From: Myxococcales bacterium
GTDB taxonomy: Bacteria; Myxococcota_A; UBA796; GCA-2862545
NCBI GenBank assembly: GCA_019634415.1
Contig: JAHQVJ010000179.1
Location: 1 to 64,000 of the forward strand
DNA: 64,000 nt
Direction of reading: 5' to 3'
Part shown: in pieces, positions 7,960 to 16,091 of the stretch
How the letters are laid out: each line of letters starts with the position of its first letter
How positions within the stretch are numbered: the first letter of the stretch is position 1
The notes under the pieces: model-generated
The model's database searches: none
What the model was told of the DNA's origin: nothing
Seen by the model: the letters and a program-made list of their open reading frames with translations, nothing else
Program-made: the position numbers and the translations under genes

Positions 7960-9006
7960 ATGCAGCTCACCCCCCTCCTGCTCGCCGTGGCCACCGCCGG
8001 TACCCGCGTGGCCGATGTCCCCAACCCACGGCCTCGAGGCAGCTGGGTGGCGGACCAGGCGGACGTGCTGTCGGGCCACCAGGAGGCGATCCTCGACCGC
8101 CGGATCGACCGACTCCACGCCGACACGGACGTGGAGATCGCCGTGGTCACCCTGCAGGACGTGGACACCACGCCCAAGGACTTCGCCACCGAGCTGTTCC
8201 GCCACTGGGGGATCGGAGACGCCCAGACGAACAACGGGCTGCTGGTGCTGCTGGTGCTCGGGCAGCGTCGCCTCGAGATGGAGACGGGCTACGGCCTGGA
8301 GCCCGTGCTGCCCGACGGGTGGCTGGGCACGATGCAGCGCCGGGTGATGGTGCCCCGCTTCAAGGTCGAGGAGTACGGCCAGGGGCTGGTGGAAGGCCTG
8401 GCGGCGGTGGACCAGCGCGTGCGCGCTCGCATCGGACCCGACGGCCTCCCGACGCCCGAACACCGAGCACCAGCGCAACCGCAGATCATCGAACTGCTCG
8501 GTGTGCTGGGTGGCGCGGGGGCCCTGGTCGCGAGCGGTGCGGGCTGGGCGATCCGCCGTCGTCGCCGCACGTGTCCGCACCACGGCGTGCGCATGACGCG
8601 CCTGTCGGAGACCGAGGACGACGCCCACCTCGACGAAGGCCAGCAGCTCGAGGAGGCCATCGGCTCCATCGACTACCACGTGTACGTCTGCCCTCGGTGC
8701 GAGCACAGCCGCACCTTCCCCAGCGTGAAGTGGTTCACGGGCTACTCGGACTGTCCCGCCTGTCGCTACCGGACTCGCACCACCACGAGCACCGTGGAGG
8801 TGGCTGCCACCACCGTGAGCAGCGGCCGGCGCCGCTTCGACGAGCACTGCAGCCACTGCGGCTTCTCCGACACCTACACCCGTACGATTCCCCGGGTGAG
8901 CACCTCGTCGAGCTCCGGCAGCAGCGGCTGGTCGTCGAGCTCGTCCGGAGGCGGGAGCTTCGGGGGTGGCAGCTCGGGCGGCGGGGGCGCGGGCTCGAGC
9001 TGGTAG
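7960..9006 (+). CDS. TPM-domain protein with Cys-rich modules and Gly/Ser tail
   Basis: This 348-residue protein has a signal-like start (MQLTPLLLAVATAGT). A TPM domain at about residues 25-160 shows the WVADQADVLS entry, TDVEIAVVTLQDVD, NNGLLVLLVLGQRR and METGYGLEPVLPD. One membrane helix lies near residue 180 (LGVLGGAGALVASGAGWAI), followed by an RRRRR anchor. Three Cys clusters follow (CPHH; VCPRCEH with DCPACRY; HCSHCGF), which look like zinc ribbons. The protein ends in a Gly/Ser tail. TPM proteins (YgcG type) are membrane-associated, and some have phosphatase activity. An ATG at 7921 is an alternative start. It lies between the beta-helix and kinase genes. Confidence 0.82.
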   Translation: MQLTPLLLAVATAGTRVADVPNPRPRGSWVADQADVLSGHQEAILDRRIDRLHADTDVEIAVVTLQDVDTTPKDFATELFRHWGIGDAQTNNGLLVLLVLGQRRLEMETGYGLEPVLPDGWLGTMQRRVMVPRFKVEEYGQGLVEGLAAVDQRVRARIGPDGLPTPEHRAPAQPQIIELLGVLGGAGALVASGAGWAIRRRRRTCPHHGVRMTRLSETEDDAHLDEGQQLEEAIGSIDYHVYVCPRCEHSRTFPSVKWFTGYSDCPACRYRTRTTTSTVEVAATTVSSGRRRFDEHCSHCGFSDTYTRTIPRVSTSSSSGSSGWSSSSSGGGSFGGGSSGGGGAGSSW

Positions 9007-9048
9007 GCAGCGCACTGCTGCCATACCTTGCAGGCCCGGGAGCCGGAC

Positions 9049-10863
9049 GTGGACGTCGGAAGCCGCATCGATGGGCGCTACGAGGTGCAATCCGTGCTCG
9101 CCAGCGGTGGCATGGCCACCGTCTTCGTGGTGAGGCACCTCGAGCTCGGCAGCTTGCACGCGCTCAAGGTGCTGCACATTCCCTCGCCCGACTTCCGGCA
9201 GCGCCTCCTGCAAGAGGGCCGGTTGCAGGCCAAGCTGCGCCATCCCAACATCGTGGCGGTCTCCGACACGCTGGAGATGGACGGCAACCCCGCCATCGTC
9301 ATGGAGTACGTGGACGGCCCGGCGCTGGACCAGTGGCTTCGCGGCCCCACCCCCCTCGATCAGGCCGAGCGCCTGTTCCTCGGGATCCTGGCGGCCGTGG
9401 ACCACGCCCACCGCATGGGGGTGGTACATCGCGACCTGAAGCCCGCCAACGTGCTGCTGGCGCCGCTGTCGGGCGGGCACCTGCCCAAGGTGGCGGACTT
9501 CGGCATCGCCAAGGTCGTCAAGGACGTCCTCGACAGCAAGGACGCAGGTCGCGTGAAGACGCGCAGCGGCATGATGATGGGCACGCCCGCCTACATGGCC
9601 CCCGAGCAGATCGAGAGCGCGGCGCAGGTCGGCCCCCAGGCGGACATCTTCGCGCTGGGCTGCATCCTGTACGAGCTGGTGCTGGGGCGCCCGGCCTTCG
9701 TGGGGGCTCACGTGCTGGCCCTGCTCACCAAGAGCCGCGAGGGCTACTACGACGACCCGGCGCGGATCGATCCCGACCTGCCTCCGCGGGTGGTGGAGGC
9801 CATCCGGGGGAGCCTGGTGCCCGAGCCCACCGACCGCATCCAGAGCTGCGCGGATCTGGCACGGATCCTCACGGACGGTCGGGTGAACACGCTGTCGGGC
9901 ACGGGCGAGGCGTCGTCGGACGGGCCTTTCGAGGCGTCCCACGTTCCCTACGGTCACTATCCGAAGGGTCAGGGCTCCGATGCCGGCTTGGTGCGTCCCA
10001 CGATGGCGCCTGGCACGCTGGACGACCTGCCGGATCCGGGACTGAAGCCCGAGGGCACACCGGCCACCGCTGGCCGCTCGCCAGCCTCGGTGCCCACGGC
10101 CCCAGTGCGCACCCCCACGATCCGCGTGCACCGCCAGCCGCTGCTGCCGGTGCTCGTGCTCCTGGGCCTCGGCCTGTCGGCACTGGCCCTCGGTGGCGTG
10201 GCCATCGCTGGGATCGCGGGCTTCGCCTGGTGGCAGCTGCAGCCGAGGGACGTAGCCGTCGCCGAAGACCCTGTGGTGGTGACCGTGCCGGAGCCGGCGC
10301 CCGACTCCCCCGAGCCCGCGCCGACGCCCAGCCCCGCGAGCCCAGCCCCCGTGGCGGTACAGCCCTCCCCGGCGCCCGCGACGCCGGTGGCTGCACCCCA
10401 GCCAGCGCCCATGGTCGCTCCGCCGTCCCCCTCTCCAGCGCCCGCTCCCGCAGCGCCCACCCCCACGCCTCAGCCCATCGAAGCGGGCACGCCGGGAGGC
10501 TGGCAGCTGCAGGTGCACAGCCACTGGACCGCAGCCAGCACCGCCAAGGGAGCCGTGCAGGTCGCTGCGGCTCCCAAGCAGACGCTGCTGCTGGTGGACG
10601 TCACCGTGCACAACGGCACCGAGGGCGACGTGGAGCCCATGCTGCCCTTCCGCCTGCAGCTCGCGGGCAGCGCCTACGAGACGTCGTCCCGCTGCAACGC
10701 CGCCCTGCCCAAGGCGATGGCCAGCGACCAGGAGTTCCGCTCGGGTCGACGCACCCGCGGCACCCTGTGCTTCGAGGTACCCAAGGGGGCTCGCACCAAG
10801 GGCGCCACCTTGAGCTTCTCGAGTGGGCTCGAGCAAGGCCCCCAGGCCACCTCGTCGCTGTGA
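9049..10863 (+). CDS. Membrane Ser/Thr protein kinase with extracytoplasmic domain
   Basis: This protein of about 604 residues carries an N-terminal eukaryotic-like kinase. It has the Gly loop (LASGGMATVF), the ATP lysine in HALKVLH, VVHRDLKPANVLL, VADFGIAKV and a TPAYMAPEQIE activation segment. A long Pro/Ala linker surrounds one membrane helix (LLPVLVLLGLGLSALALGG). The last 120 residues form a beta-rich domain that resembles DUF4352 (TLLLVDVTVHNGTEGDVEPM). The GTG start at 9049 has GGGAG upstream; a TTG at 9028 also fits. The domain order suggests an outside-facing sensor that drives cytoplasmic phosphorylation. The partner is unknown, but the upstream TPM, beta-helix and caspase-like genes are candidates. 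Confidence 0.92.
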   Translation: MDVGSRIDGRYEVQSVLASGGMATVFVVRHLELGSLHALKVLHIPSPDFRQRLLQEGRLQAKLRHPNIVAVSDTLEMDGNPAIVMEYVDGPALDQWLRGPTPLDQAERLFLGILAAVDHAHRMGVVHRDLKPANVLLAPLSGGHLPKVADFGIAKVVKDVLDSKDAGRVKTRSGMMMGTPAYMAPEQIESAAQVGPQADIFALGCILYELVLGRPAFVGAHVLALLTKSREGYYDDPARIDPDLPPRVVEAIRGSLVPEPTDRIQSCADLARILTDGRVNTLSGTGEASSDGPFEASHVPYGHYPKGQGSDAGLVRPTMAPGTLDDLPDPGLKPEGTPATAGRSPASVPTAPVRTPTIRVHRQPLLPVLVLLGLGLSALALGGVAIAGIAGFAWWQLQPRDVAVAEDPVVVTVPEPAPDSPEPAPTPSPASPAPVAVQPSPAPATPVAAPQPAPMVAPPSPSPAPAPAAPTPTPQPIEAGTPGGWQLQVHSHWTAASTAKGAVQVAAAPKQTLLLVDVTVHNGTEGDVEPMLPFRLQLAGSAYETSSRCNAALPKAMASDQEFRSGRRTRGTLCFEVPKGARTKGATLSFSSGLEQGPQATSSL

Positions 10864-10879
10864 GCCTGCTCGCGCGAGG

Positions 10880-11788
10880 CTACTGCAGCACCGTCGCCTC
10901 GTCCCCGCGGAGCTCGAGCACCATGGTCGGCCCCCCGTAGAAGCCGGCCAGGCCCACGTCCACGCGCCACACACGGCCATCGCAGGCGGGATTGATCGCG
11001 TCCCACACCGTGTGGCCCACCACCATGCGAGCAGCACCGAGCACGTCGAGCGCCTCCTGCAGGGCGGCGCAGTCCGGCTCGGTCTCGTCGTCGCTGTACA
11101 TCCGGGTCCAGACCACGTCGTCGGCCTCGGAGGGGTAGGCGGTGAGCCCGCGCATCCACTCACGCGTGTCGCGATTCAGCCGCCCCAGCCCATAGGCCGC
11201 AGCGCCAGGGGTCACCCCACCGTGAGCGAACACCGTGTCGCCCACGCGGATGGCCACGTTGTGCTCCGACAACGTCAGGGCCCACTCCCCCACGCCGGGC
11301 CAGAAGGCGGCGGCGCGGCCGCGCTGCTCGGCCGGGAAGTCGTCGAGGTCGAGCCCGTCGGTGGGGGTGTCGGCGAAGTCGGCGAAGCCCTCGTCGGTGA
11401 CGTAGCTGAAGTCGAGCTCGACGTTCAGCAGCTCGTGGTTCCCGAGCAGCGACAGGAACGCGCCGCCGGCCTCGTGGGCCTCGTCTGCCAGCCGCTCGAA
11501 CAGCTCCAGGATGGCCTCCTCGTCCCCGCCCCGATCGAGCTGATCACCGGTCTGCACCACCCAGGCATCCCCGCCCACCCAGTGCCCCCCCTCGAGCACG
11601 CCAGCGAGGCGCAAGGCGCTCCGGGCGGCTCGGATGTCGCCGTGCACGTCGCCCAGGGCGACGAGCCTCGACGGGACCTCGTCCACGAAGGTGGGCGGCG
11701 GCACCTGCCGCTCGGCGACGGGCTCCGGCTCGTCCTCGGTCTCGAGGGTCTCGGGTGGCTGGACGCACGCGATCAGCAGCACGATCAT
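10880..11788 (-). CDS. Calcineurin-like metallophosphoesterase lipoprotein
   Basis: This 302-residue protein has a very short signal and lipobox (MIVLLIAC). The metallophosphoesterase motifs come in order: GDVHGD, GDQLDRG, LGNHELL, and later HGG (VFAHGGV) and a final GHTVWD. The motif spacing fits the Shewanella-like (Shelphs) phosphatase branch of the PPP-like enzymes, usually a di-metal phosphatase. The location would be the periplasm or outer membrane. It converges on the kinase gene with only 16 bases between stops; a small GC hairpin (10864-10882) there may serve both as terminator. Opposing action on the kinase's phosphoproteins is unlikely given the different compartments. Confidence 0.88.
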   Translation of the reverse strand: MIVLLIACVQPPETLETEDEPEPVAERQVPPPTFVDEVPSRLVALGDVHGDIRAARSALRLAGVLEGGHWVGGDAWVVQTGDQLDRGGDEEAILELFERLADEAHEAGGAFLSLLGNHELLNVELDFSYVTDEGFADFADTPTDGLDLDDFPAEQRGRAAAFWPGVGEWALTLSEHNVAIRVGDTVFAHGGVTPGAAAYGLGRLNRDTREWMRGLTAYPSEADDVVWTRMYSDDETEPDCAALQEALDVLGAARMVVGHTVWDAINPACDGRVWRVDVGLAGFYGGPTMVLELRGDEATVLQ

Positions 11789-11839
11789 GAAGCTCCCCCG
11801 TGAGCGTTGACGGCTCGGCTCGCGGGTCGTCCCGCCGCT

Positions 11840-12028
11840 TCAGGCTGGAAGGCCCAGGATCGCGATGGTCACCCCGGAGCGCTGCAGGTTCACGAACACC
11901 ACGCTGCCATCCGGCGAGGTGCACACCCCGCACAGCTCGTCCTCCGACGTCACGCTGCGGGCCACCGGGGTCCGCGTGTCATCCGGATCGAGCTGGTGCA
12001 ACAGGCAGCGGCACTCGGCGTCCTCGCA
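11840..12028 (-). pseudogene. PhoX/DUF839-type C-terminal fragment
   Basis: The last 62 codons before the stop at 11840 read like the end of a PhoX-family (DUF839) alkaline phosphatase: LDPDDTRTPVARSV, DELCGVCTSPDGSVVFVNL, then RSGVTIAILG. In the family this is the final SPDG..LFVN.Q.PG.T.AI strand pair. No PhoX body lies upstream. The frame instead continues without a break into a piece of an AraC regulator. This is a fused remnant, not a working gene. The 11789-12282 interval holds no other gene I can support. Confidence 0.6.
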
Positions 12029-12279
12029 GATGTAGCGTTGAAACGTGGACTGTCCGGAGAAGCCGAGCATGAAGGCGACGTCCATCACCGACAGCTGGGG
12101 TTGGGCGAGCAGCGTGCGGCTGTGAGGGCCAGCGACGTGACCCGGCGACTGGGATCGTCCACCCAGCGCCCATCCACGCCGTGAGCCGCCACGAGCGCGC
12201 GCACGTCGACGTCGCGCACACGCAACAGCGCGAACACCGGAGCCATCGCACGCGCGCTGACGGAGCGAAGAACGGCCAC
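12029..12279 (-). pseudogene. AraC-family regulator remnant (middle deleted)
   Basis: Codons from 12279 give an N-terminal piece like the ligand domain of AraC regulators (VFALLRVRDVDVRALV, HGVDGRWVDDPSRRV). A shift in frame near 12115 then gives RTLLAQPQLSVMDVAFMLGF plus SGQSTFQRYI, the second helix-turn-helix of an AraC DNA-binding domain. About 200 residues expected between them are missing, and the end is fused to the PhoX-like fragment. This is a clear deletion and fusion scar. Confidence 0.6.
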
Positions 12280-12282
12280 GAC

Positions 12283-14526
12283 TCAGCGCTCCGACCCAGC
12301 ACGCCCCGTCACGAACAGGTCGGAGATCTCCACGAAGCCCTGCCCACGCAGCTGGAAGCCCTGGTACCCCACCGGCGCCTCCGACAGCTTGGTCTTCACG
12401 GACCTGTTCCCCACGGTGGCCACCAGCGTGGTGCCCCGCACGGCCACGTCCACGCGCACGCGATCGGACAGCCGCGGCAGCGACTTCTTGGCCAGCACGC
12501 GCTCCGTGAAGGCAGCCTTGCGATCGTAGCTGCCGCGCTCCGACTCCGTGGTCTGCACCAGCTGTAGCTCTCCGTCGCGCAGCCACACCGCGATCCCGCG
12601 CAGCGGCTTGCCGAGCGAGTCCTCCCGCGTGACCGGATCGCGCTCGAGCGGCACGTCCAGATCCACCAGCCCCACGAGCGCGGCCACGTCGGGCCGCCCC
12701 TCCTGGAGCTTGCGTCGCTCGGCGGATCCCGGCCAGAAGTCGTCGGGCGCGGTGAACGTGAGCGTGAAGCCCAGATCCAGATCGCCCAAGGGCTCGGCGC
12801 CCATGAACACCAGCCCGTCCAGATCGTCGCTGCTCGCTCGGTTGTAGCGGAAGGACTCGGCGCGGCGGGGATCGCTCATCGGGCCGGGGTGGAAGAAGAA
12901 GCCCGGCTGGTGCACCCAGACCGGCACGTCGTCCACGAGCAGGTAGCTGTCGCGCGGCCAGTCGCGCACTCGCGTGAGAAGCGCCGCGCCCTCGGGATCG
13001 AGGCCCTTCCCCCCGAAGTGCTCCCGGCCCATGTTGCGCACGTTGCCGCCGGTACCGAACTCCTCGATGGCCAGCAGCAACCACTCCTCCATCTGCGACC
13101 GGTCCTTGGCCTCCGACAGCAGCGCCACGAAGTCGCGGTTGCGCTCGATCTCGTTGGCGAACCCCTTCAGCGCGTACTGGTTCTCGCTGACCTCGGCGAA
13201 GCCGTCGAGGATCCGCGTGGAGTCGTCGAAGCGCAGCACCCGCCGGAACTCCTTGACCATCTCCTCCTGCTCGTTCTTCAGACGCCAGGGCTCGGCGTCG
13301 AAGGCCAGGGCGAGCTCGCGATTGCGATCGAACAAGGCGATCTCGTCGGCCAGCGACAAGCGCAGCAGCTTGGCCATCTCGCGCGGGTAGCGAAGGTTGT
13401 CGAGCAGGTAGCTCTTGCGGTTGTTCGCGGAGTCCACGCCGCGCTCCCACAGGTAGGTCACGGCCTCGGCGAAGTCGGCGTCGAAGTCCTCGCCGCTGGG
13501 GAAGTCGCGCACGAAGTCTTCGTCGATCTTCACCGGCAGGGCGGGCCACAGCGGCAGCGCCTCGGCGTGGTACCGGGCCGCCAGCTGCTCGCTGGCCCGT
13601 CGCATCGCGAAGCGGTCCTGCACTGCGTAGTAGTTGCGCAGGGTCGCACTTCGGAACCACTTGCCCTGGTAGGCCAGCGTCAGCAGGTACAGCGCCGTCA
13701 GACGCTCTCGCTGGTTGCCTGCGGATCCATCGGCGGCGACCGCGAGCAGACGTCGGGTGGCGTCCACCGCATCGCCCGCCATCGCGAGGCGCTTCATACG
13801 CTCCTGCTCTGCGCGCACCACCCCGATGGACTCCGCCTTGGTGCGGATCTGCGAGATGCGCTCCTGGTACTGGGCCAGGGTGATGGCCGCGAGGCTGAAG
13901 GCGGCGTCGCGCTCGGTGGCGCTGCGCAGGCTGCGCAGCCCAGCTTCGTAGCGCTCGGCGTCGAAGTAGTCCAAGCCACGACTGAAGTCCTGGAAGGCCA
14001 GGAAGTCCGCCGTGTGCAGACGCCCCGCCTCAGCGCGCTCCTTGGGCGACAGCGACAGCTTCAGCGCGTCCATACTGGCCGTGAGGGCCTGCTTCTGAAG
14101 ATCGAAGAAGGCCTCGGCCTCACCGTCGCGCGCATCCGACAGCACGACCTGGCCCGAGGTCACGTCGAGCAGATCCACCCGCAGCGACATGGTGGCGCCC
14201 GCCACCGAGTACAGGCCCGACATCACGAAGCTGGCCCCGGACTGCTTGGCCAGGCGCAGCCGGTCCGCCACCGCGGCAGGCACGGTGATCCCCAACGACA
14301 CCGCACTCGCGCGCAGATCGCTGCGCGGAACCACCTGCACCGTGTCCGCCTTCGACAGGTCCACCAGGAACATCTCCTGAAAGCCCTTGCCCAGCGCGTC
14401 CCACTCGGCATCCCCCGAGGTGTTGGCGAACTCGAGCACGGCCACGGTGACGTTCGCCGCACGCGCAGGCGAAGCAGACAGCGAGATGAAGAGCAGGGAG
14501 CTCACCAACAGCCACAGGATGCGCAT
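12283..14526 (-). CDS. FlgO/CsgG-like secreted protein with long C-terminal region
   Basis: This 747-residue protein starts with a signal peptide (LWLLVSSLLFISLSASPARA). Residues about 25-165 resemble the FlgO/CsgG-type domain: VTVAVLEFANTSGDAEWDAL, GLYSVAGATMSLRVDL and LDVTSGQVV. Such domains assemble on the outer membrane or in the periplasm. The middle is helical and TPR-like (LDYFDAERYEAGLRSLR). The last 250 residues are beta-rich and resemble a lectin/concanavalin-like fold (GLVFMGAEPLGDLDLGFTLT and FQLRGQGFVEISDLFV). The start at 14526 gives the best signal peptide. It is divergent from the 14650 gene. A role in envelope assembly or tethering is inference. Confidence 0.75.
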   Translation of the reverse strand: MRILWLLVSSLLFISLSASPARAANVTVAVLEFANTSGDAEWDALGKGFQEMFLVDLSKADTVQVVPRSDLRASAVSLGITVPAAVADRLRLAKQSGASFVMSGLYSVAGATMSLRVDLLDVTSGQVVLSDARDGEAEAFFDLQKQALTASMDALKLSLSPKERAEAGRLHTADFLAFQDFSRGLDYFDAERYEAGLRSLRSATERDAAFSLAAITLAQYQERISQIRTKAESIGVVRAEQERMKRLAMAGDAVDATRRLLAVAADGSAGNQRERLTALYLLTLAYQGKWFRSATLRNYYAVQDRFAMRRASEQLAARYHAEALPLWPALPVKIDEDFVRDFPSGEDFDADFAEAVTYLWERGVDSANNRKSYLLDNLRYPREMAKLLRLSLADEIALFDRNRELALAFDAEPWRLKNEQEEMVKEFRRVLRFDDSTRILDGFAEVSENQYALKGFANEIERNRDFVALLSEAKDRSQMEEWLLLAIEEFGTGGNVRNMGREHFGGKGLDPEGAALLTRVRDWPRDSYLLVDDVPVWVHQPGFFFHPGPMSDPRRAESFRYNRASSDDLDGLVFMGAEPLGDLDLGFTLTFTAPDDFWPGSAERRKLQEGRPDVAALVGLVDLDVPLERDPVTREDSLGKPLRGIAVWLRDGELQLVQTTESERGSYDRKAAFTERVLAKKSLPRLSDRVRVDVAVRGTTLVATVGNRSVKTKLSEAPVGYQGFQLRGQGFVEISDLFVTGRAGSER

Positions 14527-14649
14527 CGATTCTCCGCACAGTCGCACCGCCTCACCCTAGCGCGTTGCCCGCCCTGGGCGTTCACCGGGCTCGGGATGGA
14601 ATACTCCACCCGCGCCGAGTCGACGGCACGCCAGACGAGGAGAACCGTG

Positions 14650-15273
14650 ATGACACTGTGGATGGCAGCCCTGGGATGCGGGCTCACCTCCGCCCCCGAG
14701 ACGGAGTCACCCGCGCTGGACGCGCCCCCCGCTCCCGTCACCGAAGGGGTCGTCGTGGACGCCTCCGAGCTGCCCTCCGGGATCCCCGTCAAGGGCACGG
14801 TGGTCCAGGCCATCACCTTCACGGACGCGCGCGGCGACAACTTCGCCGTCCTGAGTCAGAACGACAACGACGACCTGTTCGCCTACCACGCCGTGGCCGT
14901 CGAGCGCCCCAAGGGTGCGGTACAGGTCCTCCGCAAGGTGCAGCAACCCCGCGGGGAGTGCCCACTCGACTACACCGCCGAGTTCGTCGCCGGAAGCTTG
15001 AGCGCGCACGATCTCGACGCGGACGGGCTGGCCGAGACGAGCTTCGCCTACAAGTACGCTTGCCGCGGCGACGTGTCGCCCCGCGACTACAAGGTGCTCG
15101 TGCTCGAAGACGGCGACAAGGCGATCCTACGGGGAGCGGAGATCCTGGTGCTTGGCGAGGAGCGGTTCGGCGACGGAGCCTTCGAGCCCGAGGGCTTCGA
15201 GGAGGCCCCGAAGCTGCTCGAGCACGCCGAGACCCTTTGGCAGGCCCACCTCGTCCACGAGATGGGGGGCTGA
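14650..15273 (+). CDS. Lipoprotein-like protein, possibly M949_RS01915 family
   Basis: This 207-residue protein has a short signal (MTLWMAALGCGLTSA). The body shows LPSGIPVKGTVVQAITFTD, NFAVLSQND, a Ca-binding-like segment DLDADGLAETSFAYKYAC and GDVSPRDYKVLVLEDGDKA. This pattern recalls a family NCBI names after locus M949_RS01915, which has no proven function; I am not certain of the match. The start could also be the GTG at 14647 behind GAGGAGA. It is followed directly by the perfect hairpin at 15286 and converges on the PEBP gene. Confidence 0.7.
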   Translation: MTLWMAALGCGLTSAPETESPALDAPPAPVTEGVVVDASELPSGIPVKGTVVQAITFTDARGDNFAVLSQNDNDDLFAYHAVAVERPKGAVQVLRKVQQPRGECPLDYTAEFVAGSLSAHDLDADGLAETSFAYKYACRGDVSPRDYKVLVLEDGDKAILRGAEILVLGEERFGDGAFEPEGFEEAPKLLEHAETLWQAHLVHEMGG

Positions 15274-15285
15274 GCCAGCGCAGTC

Positions 15286-15318
15286 ATCGCGACAATCAAC
15301 AGAGTTGATTGTCGCGAT
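15286..15318. terminator. Perfect 15-bp hairpin between convergent genes (repeat copy 2)
   Basis: ATCGCGACAATCAAC pairs perfectly with GTTGATTGTCGCGAT around an AGA loop. It fills the space between the stops of two convergent genes (15273 and 15318), which fits a bidirectional terminator. It lacks a clean T-run. Copy 1 at 51-83 shares most positions, so the element may be a family in this genome. Confidence 0.65.
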
Positions 15319-15980
15319 CAGTAGGTCTCGCAGTTTCCCTCGGGGCAGTGGCACATGCTGGCCACCCCGATGATGTGCTTGCGAGCCCAGTTCTCCAGCT
15401 GGTTCGGGTTGGGGAAGCTGTTGGGAGCCTTGGCATCGAGGGCCGCCAGTCGCCACCGATAGGTGTTCTGGCCATCCGAGCACGACCCAGCGTAGGGGGC
15501 GGTCTGGCGCGTGGTCTTGGGCAGTGCGTTCTTCGTGCCCGTGCCGCTGATCCCCTGCTCGAAGACCGTGACCGACGGCGGGATGTCGTACACCCCCCAG
15601 TGATCGATGGGGTTCTGCAGTCCGAAGGAGATGTCGTCGAGCACGAGCACGAGCGACACCGTGCCCTCGGGGACGCCCGACCACTCGAGGCGAGGGTTGA
15701 TGTTGTCGCCCCCGAAGAACCCGCACTCCGCGAACTTGGGCAGCTGCTGCTCGCACGGGAGCGTCTCGTGGACCTCCATGTCCGGGCTGGTCAGCACGAA
15801 GGGAATCGTGCCCGTGTCGGTGCCCGTGGCCCCAGTGGACGCCGTGGGGGTGGTGGGCTCGGGGGTCGGCGTGGTGGGGTCGGGGGTGGAATCCGTCGTG
15901 GTGGGGTCGGTGTCGGTGGGGCTCGGGGTGGTGCCCGCGGTGCAGGCCGTGGCCAAGGCGCCGATCAGCAGGGGTCGCAT
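15318..15980 (-). CDS. PEBP-like (YbhB/YbcL) lipoprotein
   Basis: This 220-residue protein has a lipobox (GALATAC), then a roughly 45-residue Thr/Pro/Asp spacer, then a phosphatidylethanolamine-binding-protein fold. Visible motifs are FVLTSPDMEVHETLPC, GGDNINPRLEWSGVPEGTVS, LVLDDI, DHWGVYDIPPSVT and, near the end, APYAGSCSDGQNTYRWRLAAL. Bacterial YbhB/YbcL proteins share this fold; the function is unclear and a Raf-inhibitor role is not implied. The start has GGAG 8 bases upstream. Its stop touches the hairpin at 15286-15318. Confidence 0.88.
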   Translation of the reverse strand: MRPLLIGALATACTAGTTPSPTDTDPTTTDSTPDPTTPTPEPTTPTASTGATGTDTGTIPFVLTSPDMEVHETLPCEQQLPKFAECGFFGGDNINPRLEWSGVPEGTVSLVLVLDDISFGLQNPIDHWGVYDIPPSVTVFEQGISGTGTKNALPKTTRQTAPYAGSCSDGQNTYRWRLAALDAKAPNSFPNPNQLENWARKHIIGVASMCHCPEGNCETY

Positions 15981-16091
15981 CGAGATCTCCAGGCTGGGCC
16001 CTGAAATGCGCGGGTCGGGTCCAGCTGATCGCCAGCTGTCCGATCAGGCTCCCGTCGCCGACGCATGAACCCAACACAGGGAGACACGCCG

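Noticed and set aside
7954..11163. A very long open frame on the minus strand opposite the TPM and kinase genes, and many similar ones across the window
   Set aside because: High GC leaves few stops in shadow frames. The translations are Arg/Gly/His-rich without motifs, while the plus-strand frames carry clear TPM and kinase domains.
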